Source: Clostridia bacterium
Lineage (GTDB): Bacteria > Bacillota > Clostridia > Christensenellales > Borkfalkiaceae
DNA length: 33,886 nt
Assembly (NCBI GenBank): GCA_017465865.1
Contig: JAFTVF010000018.1
Span: forward strand, 1-33,886
Reading direction: 5' to 3'
Both the position numbers and the translations under genes were made by a program. Below, one piece after another: positions 8,839-16,123 of this stretch; the first letter of the stretch is position 1; each line of letters opens with the position of its first letter. Under the pieces are notes generated by a model. That model did not search any database. It had not been told where the DNA came from and saw only the letters and a list, made by a program, of their open reading frames with translations.

Positions 8839-9714
8839 ATGCCGTATCTTTATTTAATCAGCTCCGTATTCTTTATGTCCTCGTCGAGCGTGTTCGGGGC
8901 GTTTTATAACCGTAAAAGCGCGGGGAAAAAAGACGCGCCCGCACTGTATAGCTTTATTTATCTGTTCACCGTATTCCTCGGCTGGGCGGTATTATTTGCT
9001 ATTACGCCGTCGTTCGAGTGGAAAGTATTACCGTATTCTTTGGCGTTCGGTGCGTTTTATACCGTTTGCCAAATCGGAAATATCAACGCCTTAAAGACAG
9101 GTCCTACGGTGCTTACCTCGTTAATGTTACAGCTTTCTCTGATCGCCGTAACCGCTTGGGGGTTCTTTTTCTGGGATTCGGAATTTACTTGGCTCGTGGG
9201 CGTAGGTCTAATTTTGGTCGCGCTGGCGTTATGGCTGTGTTTGTACACGGGCAAAAAAAAGGTTGGAGAGGACAAAAAGATCTCCCTGAAATGGTTTCTT
9301 CTTGCGCTTATGGCGCTCGTTGGCAACGCAGGCTGTTCGATCGTGCAAAAAACCCAGCAAATGAAATTCGACGGCGAGCACGGCAATATGCTGATGCTGT
9401 TTGCAACGGGGATCTCTACCGCGTTTTGTTTGATTAATTATCTGCGGAGCGATAAAACGGACGGCAAGGCGATCTTAAAAACCTCCGCGCCGTTCCCGAT
9501 CGTGGCGGGCGTGTGCAACGTGTTGTTAAACCTGTTCGTCATGCTTTTGGCAACTTCTACAATCTCGCCGAGCCTGATCTATCCCGTGCTCGCAGTCGGC
9601 GGACTTTCCATTACCTCGATATTCTCCGCGCTGGTGTTCAGGGATAAGCTGGCTTGGTGGCAATGGCTGGGGATTGCCGTCGGCGCGCTTGCCGTAATTT
9701 TATTGTCGATATAA
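8839..9714 (+). CDS. DMT-superfamily (EamA-like) transporter
   Basis: 291 residues from the ATG at 8839, preceded by a modest AAAAGGAAAAGAG ribosome site; the frame reaches back to 8779 but that part overlaps the promoter. About ten hydrophobic helices are visible in two similar halves, typical of the drug/metabolite transporter superfamily. The second half ends with PSLIYPVLAVGGLSITSIFSALVFRDKLAWWQWLGI, split here by function: a helix, then the ALVFRDKL loop conserved in EamA proteins. It sits in the plasma membrane. Members move sugars, amino acids or metabolites. Downstream are a glycosidase-like and a carbohydrate-esterase gene, both without signal peptides, so uptake of a modified sugar or small glycan is a reasonable guess. 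Export cannot be excluded. Confidence 0.85.
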   Translation: MPYLYLISSVFFMSSSSVFGAFYNRKSAGKKDAPALYSFIYLFTVFLGWAVLFAITPSFEWKVLPYSLAFGAFYTVCQIGNINALKTGPTVLTSLMLQLSLIAVTAWGFFFWDSEFTWLVGVGLILVALALWLCLYTGKKKVGEDKKISLKWFLLALMALVGNAGCSIVQKTQQMKFDGEHGNMLMLFATGISTAFCLINYLRSDKTDGKAILKTSAPFPIVAGVCNVLLNLFVMLLATSTISPSLIYPVLAVGGLSITSIFSALVFRDKLAWWQWLGIAVGALAVILLSI

Positions 9715-9732
9715 TTATTAAGGAGAAAATAT

Positions 9733-10860
9733 ATGAGCAACTTTTTTGACAAACACACGATTGTAATCGGAGAAAAAACGGAAAGTCCGTTTATGCAGAA
9801 GTATAACAATTACCAAGACGGCACGACGCCTATGTACCGCGACGTAGATGGCAAGCTCTGGGCAATGAGCGGACATTCGCATATGGGCGCGATCAATATG
9901 TTCTGCGGTACGAGCCTTGATGATATGAAAAAGGTATACGAGATCAATACGAATTTCTGCGTAGGGCACGCGGATTACGCCTTTTCGGGTATCCGTTATC
10001 CCGACGGCAACAAGCCCGTGGGCAGTATGTGGCCGTTTGGATTGTATATCTGCCCAAATACGTATAGGTTTTTCTGCTTTTTCCACAACGAAACGGGCTG
10101 GAACGGCAAGGGCACGGGCTACGACGCGTACGGGCTTTGCAATACGCCGAAAATCGATTCGGATTTCCGTCATATCGGGCTGATGCACTCGGACGACGAA
10201 GGGAAAAACTGGACGTTCGATCGCTGGGTATTGACGGGCGAGGACGTGAATTTTACGGAAAAATACAACCCCGGTGCAGGCAACGTTATCGGGCAGAAAT
10301 CGGGTAAAATTTGCCTCGGTAGCGGGGATTTCTCGTTGTTCGTAGATCCCGACGGCGAGTATATGTACATTTTCTATAACAAGATTTATCAGGATACCGA
10401 AAAAGCGCTTTGGGAGGGTTGCGACGTGTTCGTGGCTCGCACTCGTAAGCGTACGGACGGGATTATGGGCGATTTTGTCAAGTATTACGACGGCGCGTTC
10501 TGCGAGGCGGGCAATTTCGGTAAGGAAACGGCGATTGCTACCCGTTCGTGGCATCCGCGCGTGCTGTATTCGAAAAAACACGGACTGTATTTTATGAGCT
10601 CTTCACGCGTAAACGTACCTGCGGATAAAGGGGTCGTCGAGCATATTATGGAAGTGCGTACAAGCAAAGACCTCGTAAATTGGAGCGAGCCGACCCATTT
10701 TATGCACGAGGGGAAAGAGTTCGGAAACCACTACGTTGCGATGGTTGCCGAGGATAATAAAAACCAGCCCTGTGAAATCGACGGCGACGAGTTCTCTATT
10801 TTGTCCAACCACAACGGCACGGACGTAATGCGCTACAAAGCAAAATTTACGGAGAAATAA
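9733..10860 (+). CDS. Beta-propeller glycosidase-like protein (sialidase/GH43-like fold)
   Basis: 375 residues, AAGGAG 7 bases before the ATG. No signal peptide or membrane segment, so it should be cytoplasmic. The sequence alternates aromatic-rich strands and turns as in five- or six-bladed propellers. It contains one exact Asp-box, S153-x-D155-x-G157-x-x-W160, the hallmark of sialidase-type propellers, plus a blade-like HPRVLYSKKHGLYFMSSS near 276-293. I could not place a full catalytic set (the arginine triad of GH33 or the three acids of GH43), so the enzyme class stays open. The next gene encodes a SASA-type esterase starting 2 bases after this stop, so the two proteins probably act on the same substituted sugar. 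Confidence 0.65.
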   Translation: MSNFFDKHTIVIGEKTESPFMQKYNNYQDGTTPMYRDVDGKLWAMSGHSHMGAINMFCGTSLDDMKKVYEINTNFCVGHADYAFSGIRYPDGNKPVGSMWPFGLYICPNTYRFFCFFHNETGWNGKGTGYDAYGLCNTPKIDSDFRHIGLMHSDDEGKNWTFDRWVLTGEDVNFTEKYNPGAGNVIGQKSGKICLGSGDFSLFVDPDGEYMYIFYNKIYQDTEKALWEGCDVFVARTRKRTDGIMGDFVKYYDGAFCEAGNFGKETAIATRSWHPRVLYSKKHGLYFMSSSRVNVPADKGVVEHIMEVRTSKDLVNWSEPTHFMHEGKEFGNHYVAMVAEDNKNQPCEIDGDEFSILSNHNGTDVMRYKAKFTEK

Positions 10861-10862
10861 GC

Positions 10863-11636
10863 ATGGATATTCTCATTTTCGGTGGTCAGAGCAATATGCA
10901 GGGTCAGACGGAGGGCTTGCCCCAAGACAACGCGCCCGTAAACGGCGCGCTGGAATACCGCTATTTAACGGACGAATTCGTACCGTTACAGCACCCCGTG
11001 GGCGAGGACGTGTGTCCTGAAAAATGGATTGCGGCTTCGGCGGATGCAGGCGGTTCGCTCGTACCTGATTTTTGCCGTGCGTATACGTTAGCGACGGGTA
11101 GAGAGGTGCTTGCGGTGCATACGGCGAAAGGCTCGACGACGCTTGCGGAATGGTTGCACGGCACGCAACACCATTATTGGGCGCAAAAGAAATGGCTGGG
11201 CGCGCTTAAAAAAGCCAAAACTCTGGGCGAGGTCGGGCATATCTATTACGTCTGGTTGCAGGGTGAATCGGACGCGCTGATCCAAACTTCTGAAAAGGAA
11301 TATTTGCAAAAGCTGATCGCCTATAAAAACGAACTTAAAGCCGAGGTCGGCATTGAAAAATTCGGGATTATCAAAGTCGGATATTTCGCACGTCTGGCAA
11401 GCTGGGTTGCGGGGAGTCTCGAAGAAAAAACGGCTTGGGACGAAGCGATCATGTCCGCGCAGGAGCGCGCGGTGAAAGAGGACGGGGATTTCGTCATGCT
11501 CACGCGCATTTGTACGGAGCTGAGCCAAAACCCCGAACATATCAATCCCAAAGCGGTGGGGCATTACAACAACGCTTCTATGACGCGTATCGGCACGGAG
11601 GCAGGCAACGCACTTGCGGAAATCGCCAAACAATAA
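10863..11636 (+). CDS. SASA/SGNH carbohydrate esterase (sialate O-acetylesterase-like)
   Basis: 257 residues, translationally coupled to the propeller gene (GGAG inside its last codons). The N-terminus carries the block I motif GGQSNMQGQ with nucleophile Ser10. Block III is WLQGESDA (G134, E135, S136, D137). C-terminal His226 in NPEHINP (or His234) is the candidate base. This matches the SASA domain found in sialate O-acetylesterases and CE6 acetylxylan esterases. No signal peptide, so it would deacetylate an imported sugar or glycan in the cytoplasm. Whether the substrate is O-acetyl sialic acid or another acetylated sugar cannot be told. It is the last gene of the operon and is followed by a strong terminator. 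Confidence 0.85.
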   Translation: MDILIFGGQSNMQGQTEGLPQDNAPVNGALEYRYLTDEFVPLQHPVGEDVCPEKWIAASADAGGSLVPDFCRAYTLATGREVLAVHTAKGSTTLAEWLHGTQHHYWAQKKWLGALKKAKTLGEVGHIYYVWLQGESDALIQTSEKEYLQKLIAYKNELKAEVGIEKFGIIKVGYFARLASWVAGSLEEKTAWDEAIMSAQERAVKEDGDFVMLTRICTELSQNPEHINPKAVGHYNNASMTRIGTEAGNALAEIAKQ

Positions 11637-11651
11637 AATATGCATAAAAAG

Positions 11652-11688
11652 CCAGCCTGTTCTTTTCGCAAGAACAGGCTGGTTTTTT
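11652..11688 (+). terminator. Rho-independent terminator of the carbohydrate operon
   Basis: A 13-base-pair perfect stem (11652-11664 with 11670-11682), a five-base TTCGC loop, then six T. It ends 2 bases before the 3' end of the convergent tRNA-Asp gene. Confidence 0.95.
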
Positions 11689-11689
11689 A

Positions 11690-11766
11690 TGGCGACCCAG
11701 AACGGGCTCGAACCGTCGACCTCCAGCGTGACAGGCTGGCGCTCTAACCAACTGAGCTACTGGGCC
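11690..11766 (-). tRNA. tRNA-Asp (GTC)
   Basis: 77 bases with encoded CCA. Acceptor GGCCCAG pairs with CTGGGTC (one G-U pair); the anticodon loop CTGTCAC gives GUC; the T-loop is GGTTCGAGCC. It is identical base for base to the copy at 33664-33740 on the other strand. Confidence 0.97.
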
Positions 11767-11787
11767 GTTTGGGATTATTTTTGGGTT

Positions 11788-11863
11788 TGGTGGGCCTTCA
11801 CGGATTCGAACCGCGGACCAATCGGTTATGAGCCGACAGCTCTGACCACTGAGCTAAAGGCCC
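11788..11863 (-). tRNA. tRNA-Ile (CAT anticodon, lysidine-type)
   Basis: 76 bases with encoded CCA; acceptor GGGCCTT pairs with AAGGCCC. The anticodon is CAU. The loop context CTCATAA and overall sequence fit the Ile2 tRNA, whose C34 is changed to lysidine by TilS, better than elongator Met, where the loop usually reads TTCATAC. Initiator Met is excluded by the normally paired first base pair. It lies upstream of tRNA-Asp on the same transcript. Confidence 0.85.
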
Positions 11864-11875
11864 AACGCTTTGTCT

Positions 11876-11904
11876 ATAATAAACGATTTACGGTAAAAAG
11901 TCAA
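11876..11904 (-). promoter_or_regulatory. Promoter of the tRNA-Ile/tRNA-Asp unit
   Basis: On the minus strand, TTGACT (11899-11904) and TATTAT (11876-11881) have a 17-base spacer. The start would fall about 5 bases before the tRNA-Ile gene. Confidence 0.8.
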
Positions 11905-12028
11905 GTGATTTTTTGTAAAAATCTAAAAAAACTTTTCGACAAAACTAAAAAAAAATCTCTCTTTTTTCACAAAATTCCCGTCGGGATATTTTTTACAATA
12001 TCGGTATATCTTTTCGGAGGTGATCGGT

Positions 12029-12337
12029 ATGAAGATTTGCGCGCAGAAAAAGGGCAATATCCTGTACATACGCCTCGTGGGCGAACTAGACGAGCACAAC
12101 GCCGCGCTAGCGCGGAAAGAAGCCGATAGGCTCGCGGACGAAAATGCGCAGATTGAACGCGCGGTGTTCGATCTTAGCGAGGTTTCGTTTATGGACTCCA
12201 CGGGCATCGGCTTTTTGATCGGCAGATACAAAAAATTCCACCGTTACGGCGTGCCCGTATCCGTAACCAACCCGTCCGTGGCAACGGACAGAATCCTTTG
12301 CATGAGCGGTATTTATACCCTGATGTCGAAAATATAA
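12029..12337 (+). CDS. spoIIAA: Anti-sigma F factor antagonist SpoIIAA
   Basis: 102 residues from the ATG at 12029, with GGAGG 8 bases upstream; an in-frame GTG at 12020 overlaps that ribosome site and is rejected. It is a STAS-domain protein with the phosphorylation site Ser57 in MDSTGIGFLIGRY. In sporulation, unphosphorylated SpoIIAA binds SpoIIAB and frees sigma F in the forespore; SpoIIAB rephosphorylates it. It is the first gene of the classic three-gene operon. The length is slightly below the usual ~115. No clear sigma A promoter and no sigma H-type (AGGA...GAAT) promoter was found in the 160 bases before it. Confidence 0.93.
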   Translation: MKICAQKKGNILYIRLVGELDEHNAALARKEADRLADENAQIERAVFDLSEVSFMDSTGIGFLIGRYKKFHRYGVPVSVTNPSVATDRILCMSGIYTLMSKI

Positions 12338-12355
12338 CGGGCAGGAGGAAACAGT

Positions 12356-12820
12356 ATGACCAATTATATGAAACTCGAACTTGCGGCGATCAGCGAAAAC
12401 GAGGGCTTTGCGCGCAGTGCCGTGGCGGCGTTTGCGTTGACCTTGAACCCCTCGTTAACCGAGCTTTCGGATATTAAAACAGCGGTCAGCGAAGCAGTTA
12501 CCAACTGCGTCGTACACGCGTACAAGGGCGGGGAAAACGCCTGCGTTATCATTGAATGTCGCGCGGAAAAAACGGAGGCAGGGGGCATTTTACATATCGC
12601 GATCGCCGACCGTGGCTGTGGGATCGAGGACGTGGATAAGGCGTTGACACCGTTTTTTACCACGCTTTCAGATGAAGAACGCTCGGGCATGGGCTTTACC
12701 ATTATGCAGACTTTCATGCACGAATTTTCCGTGGAAAGCGCAAAGGGCAAGGGTACGACGGTGCGAATGTGTAAAAAGATCGGTATGCCCGAAACGGAAA
12801 AGGAACGGCTGAATGCTTGA
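12356..12820 (+). CDS. spoIIAB: Anti-sigma F factor / serine kinase SpoIIAB
   Basis: 154 residues, ribosome site AGGAGG 8 bases before the ATG. It has the GHKL ATP-binding fold: N-box SEAVTNCVVHAY (E46, N50), G1 box DRGCGI (D85, G87, G89) and G2 box SGMGF (G111, G113). It holds sigma F inactive with ATP and phosphorylates SpoIIAA. It lies between its substrate and its target sigma factor and overlaps sigF by 8 bases, giving translational coupling and likely matched stoichiometry. Confidence 0.95.
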   Translation: MTNYMKLELAAISENEGFARSAVAAFALTLNPSLTELSDIKTAVSEAVTNCVVHAYKGGENACVIIECRAEKTEAGGILHIAIADRGCGIEDVDKALTPFFTTLSDEERSGMGFTIMQTFMHEFSVESAKGKGTTVRMCKKIGMPETEKERLNA

Positions 12821-13538
12821 CGACAAGACGACAATCGAATATATCCGAAACGCCAAAACGGGAGACGAGACAGCGAAAACTGCGCTCTTAGAGCACAACG
12901 TATCCCTCGTCAAGTGTATCGTCAAACGGTATCTGGGCAAGGGCGTGGACTACGACGATCTTTTCCAGATCGCGTGTATGGGGTTTTTGAAAGCCATCGC
13001 GGGCTTTGACGAGCGGTTTGGCGTAAAGTTCTCCACCTACGCCGTGCCGATGATCGCGGGCGAGATCAAACGCTTTATGCGCGACGACGGGTCGGTAAAG
13101 GTATCGCGTACGATGAAACAGACGGCGAAAGAGATCAATCTGTTTATCGAGGAATACACCCGCCTGAACGATCGCCAGCCGTCTGTGTCCGAGATCGCGA
13201 AAAAATTCTCGTTAGACGAGGCGGAAACGGTGTTCGTTATGGGCTCGTCCAAGATGCCTTTGTCCTTATACAGCGGCGCGGAATACAAGGACGGCAAGGA
13301 ACGGGAGCTGATCGAAACGCTGCCTGCGAGCGACGATCAGGACGACTGGCTGGATAAAATGCTGCTGCGCGGTGCGATCGACGAATTGCCCGAACGGGAA
13401 CGCAAAATTATCGTGCTACGGTATTTTCGGGATATGACCCAGAGCGAGGTCGCCGAGCGTATCGGCGTGAGCCAAGTACAGGTTTCGCGTATCGAAAGCC
13501 GTATCATTAAAGAGTTCCGAACCAAATTGAGTGGATAG
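12813..13538 (+). CDS. sigF: Sporulation sigma factor F
   Basis: 241 residues. Region 2 is clear: NVSLVKCIVKRY, then YDDLFQIACMGFLKAIAGFD and STYAVPMIAGEIKRFMRDDG. Region 3 follows near 95-150. Region 4 has MTQSEVAERIGVSQVQVSRIESRI. Position after spoIIAB identifies it as sigma F rather than the paralogue sigma G. The ATG overlaps the end of spoIIAB (ATGCTTGA). The stop codon TAG at 13536-13538 is made of a TA target site plus the first base of an inserted inverted-repeat element. Without the insert the stop would read TAA, so the protein is unchanged. Confidence 0.95.
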   Translation: MLDDKTTIEYIRNAKTGDETAKTALLEHNVSLVKCIVKRYLGKGVDYDDLFQIACMGFLKAIAGFDERFGVKFSTYAVPMIAGEIKRFMRDDGSVKVSRTMKQTAKEINLFIEEYTRLNDRQPSVSEIAKKFSLDEAETVFVMGSSKMPLSLYSGAEYKDGKERELIETLPASDDQDDWLDKMLLRGAIDELPERERKIIVLRYFRDMTQSEVAERIGVSQVQVSRIESRIIKEFRTKLSG

Positions 13539-13809
13539 CCATTTCGGAGCGAATTGAACCTGCCCAAAACAAGTCTTTTTTCCCCTTTAAGGCTTATCGT
13601 CATTACAATACGTACAGTATTGTTGCTTCCTCTGCGCCTTAAATCATAAAAAAATACTTCATTTTGGGTGCGAAGCAATTTTCAGTAGCCGAATTCAAAG
13701 TTATTCTAGGAAAAAGCCGCAGACAAACCATACGGTTTATCAAGGATTTTGACGAAGAAGAACAAAAAATTCGGCACTCAAAATCAGGTTCAACTCATTC
13801 CGAAATGGC
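13538..13809. mobile_element. MITE-like 272-base element with 25-base terminal inverted repeats and TA target duplication
   Basis: The left end 13538-13562 and the right end 13785-13809 are inverted repeats matching at 22 of 25 bases (GCCATTTCGGA... and ...TTGAACCTG parts exact). Both ends are flanked by TA (13536-13537 and 13810-13811), as for Tc1/mariner-IS630-type insertion. The interior is AT-rich against its neighbours and self-complementary in two lobes. Lobe 1: CCCAAAA 13563-13569 with TTTTGGG 13662-13668, TTTAAGGC 13586-13593 with GCCTTAAA 13636-13643, ACAATAC 13605-13611 with GTATTGT 13617-13623. Lobe 2: GCCGAATT 13688-13695 with AATTCGGC 13768-13775, enclosing an AAACC/GGTTT hairpin at 13725-13738. 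It holds no convincing gene. It fills nearly all of the gene-free stretch 13539-13883. Confidence 0.8.
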
Positions 13810-13810
13810 T

Positions 13811-13847
13811 AACCCGCCGTGAAAAATTTCACGGCGGGTTGTTTTTT
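13811..13847 (+). terminator. Terminator of the spoIIA operon, displaced by the inserted element
   Basis: Stem 13811-13822 with 13829-13840 (extendable by two A-T pairs), then G and six T. It now lies 272 bases from the sigF stop; with the element removed it would begin at the stop codon itself. Confidence 0.9.
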
Positions 13848-13849
13848 GT

Positions 13850-13877
13850 TTGCAAATACGGAAAAATCTGCTATAAT
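13850..13877 (+). promoter_or_regulatory. Promoter of the CPBP protease gene, leaderless arrangement
   Basis: TTGCAA (13850-13855) and a perfect TATAAT (13872-13877) have a 16-base spacer. The ATG follows only 6 bases after the -10 box, so transcription should start at or next to it. Confidence 0.75.
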
Positions 13878-13883
13878 ATTCGT

Positions 13884-14825
13884 ATGCAAAATCATCGCGG
13901 ACAAGATCAACGGAATAAAAAGGGGCTGTTTGGCGAATTGACGGCGGGAAAGACCTCGGGGCTTGCGTACTCGCTTGCCGCGGTGTTGCCCGTCGTGCTT
14001 TCGTTCGTGTTCCTGATCGTGATTTCGGCGTGCGGGCTTACGGAAAAAGCGGGCTACGAAACTTCCGAGTGGTATCTGTATTGCAGTTATATCTTACCCC
14101 AGCTCTCCTTTGCGATCGTGGCGGTATGGTATCTCCGCCGCACGGCTACGCCCGTTTCCGTCGTGGTCAAAAATCAGAAATGCCGCCCCAAATATTTCCT
14201 CGTCGCCGTAGCGTTACAAGTCGGCTTGCTGTGCTTATCCGAGCTGAATGCGCTGTTTTTGGAACTGCTCGGTAAATTCGGTTACGAGGACGGTGGGATA
14301 AATCTTCCGAGTATGGACGGGTTCGGGTTTATCGGCGTTTTGTTTGCCGTGGCGGTGTTGCCCGCGGTGTTTGAAGAGATCACGTTCCGCGGCGTATTGC
14401 TCAAAGGTATGCGCTCGTTCGGGGTATGGGGGAGCGTGCTTCTTTGCGGCGGGTTGTTCTCGCTGTATCACCAAAACCCCGCGCAGACCCTTTATCAATT
14501 CTGTTGCGGCGCGGCGTTCGCGCTCGTTGCGATCCGTTCGGGCAGTGTCCTGCCGACGGTGCTTTCGCACTTTATCAACAACGCGGCGATTTTGGTCTTG
14601 ACCAAATACAACATAGCGGAATTTTCCACGCCCGTGTTTATTTCGGTGATGAGCGTTTCCGTCCTGTGTCTGATCGCTTCTTTGGGGTATCTTATTTTTA
14701 TCGATAAAACCAAACCCGAACGGGAGGAAGACAAACGCGAAAGGAAAGGCTTTCTCGTTTACGCGCTCGTCGGGATCGCGCTGTGCGCGCTCTCGTGGCT
14801 GCTGACCCTTGCAGGGGGGATGTGA
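13884..14825 (+). CDS. CPBP-family (CAAX/Abi) intramembrane metalloprotease
   Basis: 313 residues from the ATG at 13884. There is no ribosome site, and the -10 box ends 6 bases upstream, suggesting a leaderless mRNA; a TTG at 13938 after AAAAAGGGG is the alternative start. About eight membrane helices. The three CPBP motifs are present: E164-E165-x-x-x-R169, F192-x-x-x-H196 and H229-x-x-N232/N233. These residues bind the catalytic metal in Rce1-type proteases. In bacteria such proteins process small secreted peptides, bacteriocins or lipoproteins, and some give self-immunity; no bacteriocin gene is visible nearby. It ends 2 bases before rlmH. Confidence 0.88.
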   Translation: MQNHRGQDQRNKKGLFGELTAGKTSGLAYSLAAVLPVVLSFVFLIVISACGLTEKAGYETSEWYLYCSYILPQLSFAIVAVWYLRRTATPVSVVVKNQKCRPKYFLVAVALQVGLLCLSELNALFLELLGKFGYEDGGINLPSMDGFGFIGVLFAVAVLPAVFEEITFRGVLLKGMRSFGVWGSVLLCGGLFSLYHQNPAQTLYQFCCGAAFALVAIRSGSVLPTVLSHFINNAAILVLTKYNIAEFSTPVFISVMSVSVLCLIASLGYLIFIDKTKPEREEDKRERKGFLVYALVGIALCALSWLLTLAGGM

Positions 14826-14827
14826 GT

Positions 14828-15265
14828 ATGCAGAAGATTATTTTTACGGTCGTAGGAAAGATCAAGGAAAGTTTTTACCGCGAAGCGGTGGCGGAATACG
14901 TCAAACGCCTTTCCCGCTTTGCGAAAGTGGAGATCAAAGAACTCCCCGAGGGCGCAGACCCCGAAGCGGAAGCGGACGATATCCTCCGCGCGTGTAAGGG
15001 CTATATTATCGCGCTCGCCGTCGAGGGGGAAAAGCTGTCGAGCGAAAAGCTTGCCCAAAAAATGCAAAAGCTCACGGACGAGGGCAAGGACGTTACGTTC
15101 GTCATCGGCTCGTCCTGCGGTTTGTCGGAACGGGTGAAAAAGGCGGCGGATTATCGGCTTTCCTTTTCGGATATGACCTTTCCGCATCAGCTTATGCGGG
15201 TGATCTTAGCGGAGCAGGTCTACCGCGCGTTTATGATCAACGCAGGCTCGACTTATCATAAATAA
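14828..15265 (+). CDS. rlmH: 23S rRNA (pseudouridine1915-N3)-methyltransferase RlmH
   Basis: 145 residues from the ATG at 14828, with a G-rich ribosome site in the last codons of the preceding gene; a longer upstream frame only shadows that gene. It is a SPOUT-class methyltransferase: the SAM-binding knot region has FVIGSSCGLSERV, and the C-terminus HQLMRVILAEQVYRAFMINAG followed by STYHK is characteristic (usually PYHK). It methylates pseudouridine 1915 of helix 69 in the 70S ribosome. Length is close to the usual ~155-160. Confidence 0.95.
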   Translation: MQKIIFTVVGKIKESFYREAVAEYVKRLSRFAKVEIKELPEGADPEAEADDILRACKGYIIALAVEGEKLSSEKLAQKMQKLTDEGKDVTFVIGSSCGLSERVKKAADYRLSFSDMTFPHQLMRVILAEQVYRAFMINAGSTYHK

Positions 15266-15301
15266 GAAAACTTTTTCGGGGTATCTGCGTATAGTAAATG
15301 C

Positions 15302-16120
15302 GTGGATATTTATCAAAGCGTCGAACAATTTTATAACGCCGCGGGAACGGAAAAGGCGATTATCGGCAAAAGCGTGCTGGGCAGAAACCTGTACGCGGTC
15401 AAAATCGGCGACGGCTCGCCCGTGGGTATCGCGCAATACGCCATGCACGGCAGGGAATATATCACCGCAAGACTCGCCTTTAAGCACTTCGCCGTCGGCG
15501 TAAAAAAGGGCAGTTTTTGGCTGATCCCCCTCGTCAACCCCGACGGCGCGCTACTTTGCGAAATCGGGCTGGACAGCGTAAAGCGGGAAAAGGACAGATC
15601 ACGGCTGTTGGAATTGAATAAAAGCACGGATTTTTCGCTGTGGAAAGCCAACGCGCGGGGCGTGGACTTAAACGTGAATTTCGCGGCAAGGTGGGGTAAG
15701 GGCGCGAAAAACGTCCGCACGGCAGGCGCGGAAAATTGTATCGGCGAAAGACCCTTTTCCGAGCCGGAAACAAAGGCGTTGAAAGCGTTTACGGAATATA
15801 TCCGTCCCGATTATACGGTGAGCTATCATACCAAAGGCGAGGAGATATACTGGTATTTTTATCAGTCCATTCGCGTTTGCCCGCGGGATAAATCGCTTGC
15901 CTTAGCGCTCTCCCGTTCGACGGGGTATCCGCTGTGTATGGCGAAAAACAGCGTGGGCGGGTATAAAGACTGGTGCATACAGCGTTTCGGTATCCCTGCG
16001 TTCACGGTCGAGGCGGGCATGGACGGATACGCGCACCCGCTCGGCGGCGAGGCGCTGCGGGATATCAACGAAAAGAACGGATACGCGCTCTACGACCTAT
16101 CGGAAGCGTATCAAGGATAG
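15302..16120 (+). CDS. M14-family zinc carboxypeptidase (gamma-D-glutamyl-DAP peptidase-like)
   Basis: 272 residues from a GTG at 15302. No in-frame ATG or good ribosome site is upstream; a TATAGT at 15290-15295 raises the possibility of a leaderless start, but no -35 box is seen. Zinc ligands are H49 and E52 in HGREY and H176 in SYHTKGEEIYW. Catalytic Glu237 is in FTVEAGM. NPDGA and VDLNVNF are family landmarks. No signal peptide, so it acts in the cytoplasm, which suits recycling of peptidoglycan peptides (MpaA-like) or degradation of imported muropeptides. It is followed 3 bases later by tadA. Confidence 0.88.
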   Translation: MDIYQSVEQFYNAAGTEKAIIGKSVLGRNLYAVKIGDGSPVGIAQYAMHGREYITARLAFKHFAVGVKKGSFWLIPLVNPDGALLCEIGLDSVKREKDRSRLLELNKSTDFSLWKANARGVDLNVNFAARWGKGAKNVRTAGAENCIGERPFSEPETKALKAFTEYIRPDYTVSYHTKGEEIYWYFYQSIRVCPRDKSLALALSRSTGYPLCMAKNSVGGYKDWCIQRFGIPAFTVEAGMDGYAHPLGGEALRDINEKNGYALYDLSEAYQG

Positions 16121-16123
16121 AAG

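Noticed and set aside
11930-12015. Small TCCCG/CGGGA hairpin and TACAAT box before spoIIAA as promoter or terminator
   Set aside because: No -35 box fits the TACAAT, no sigma H pattern is present, and the hairpin has only a five-base stem.
11614-12129. Protein-like frames across the tRNA genes, here and at 33460-33741
   Set aside because: The peptide starting MATQNGLEPSTS is the familiar translation artefact of tRNA-Asp read on the wrong strand.
12800-12840. Possible frameshift at the spoIIAB/sigF junction
   Set aside because: The 8-base ATGCTTGA overlap is an ordinary coupled stop/start in this operon; both proteins are complete.
13641-13822. Open plus-strand frame through the right half of the inverted-repeat element, ending in the terminator
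   Set aside because: It contains a piece resembling a helix-turn-helix (VILGKSRRQTIRFIKDFDEE), but has no start with a ribosome site and runs into the terminator stem. It could be a transposase or regulator remnant; not called as a gene.
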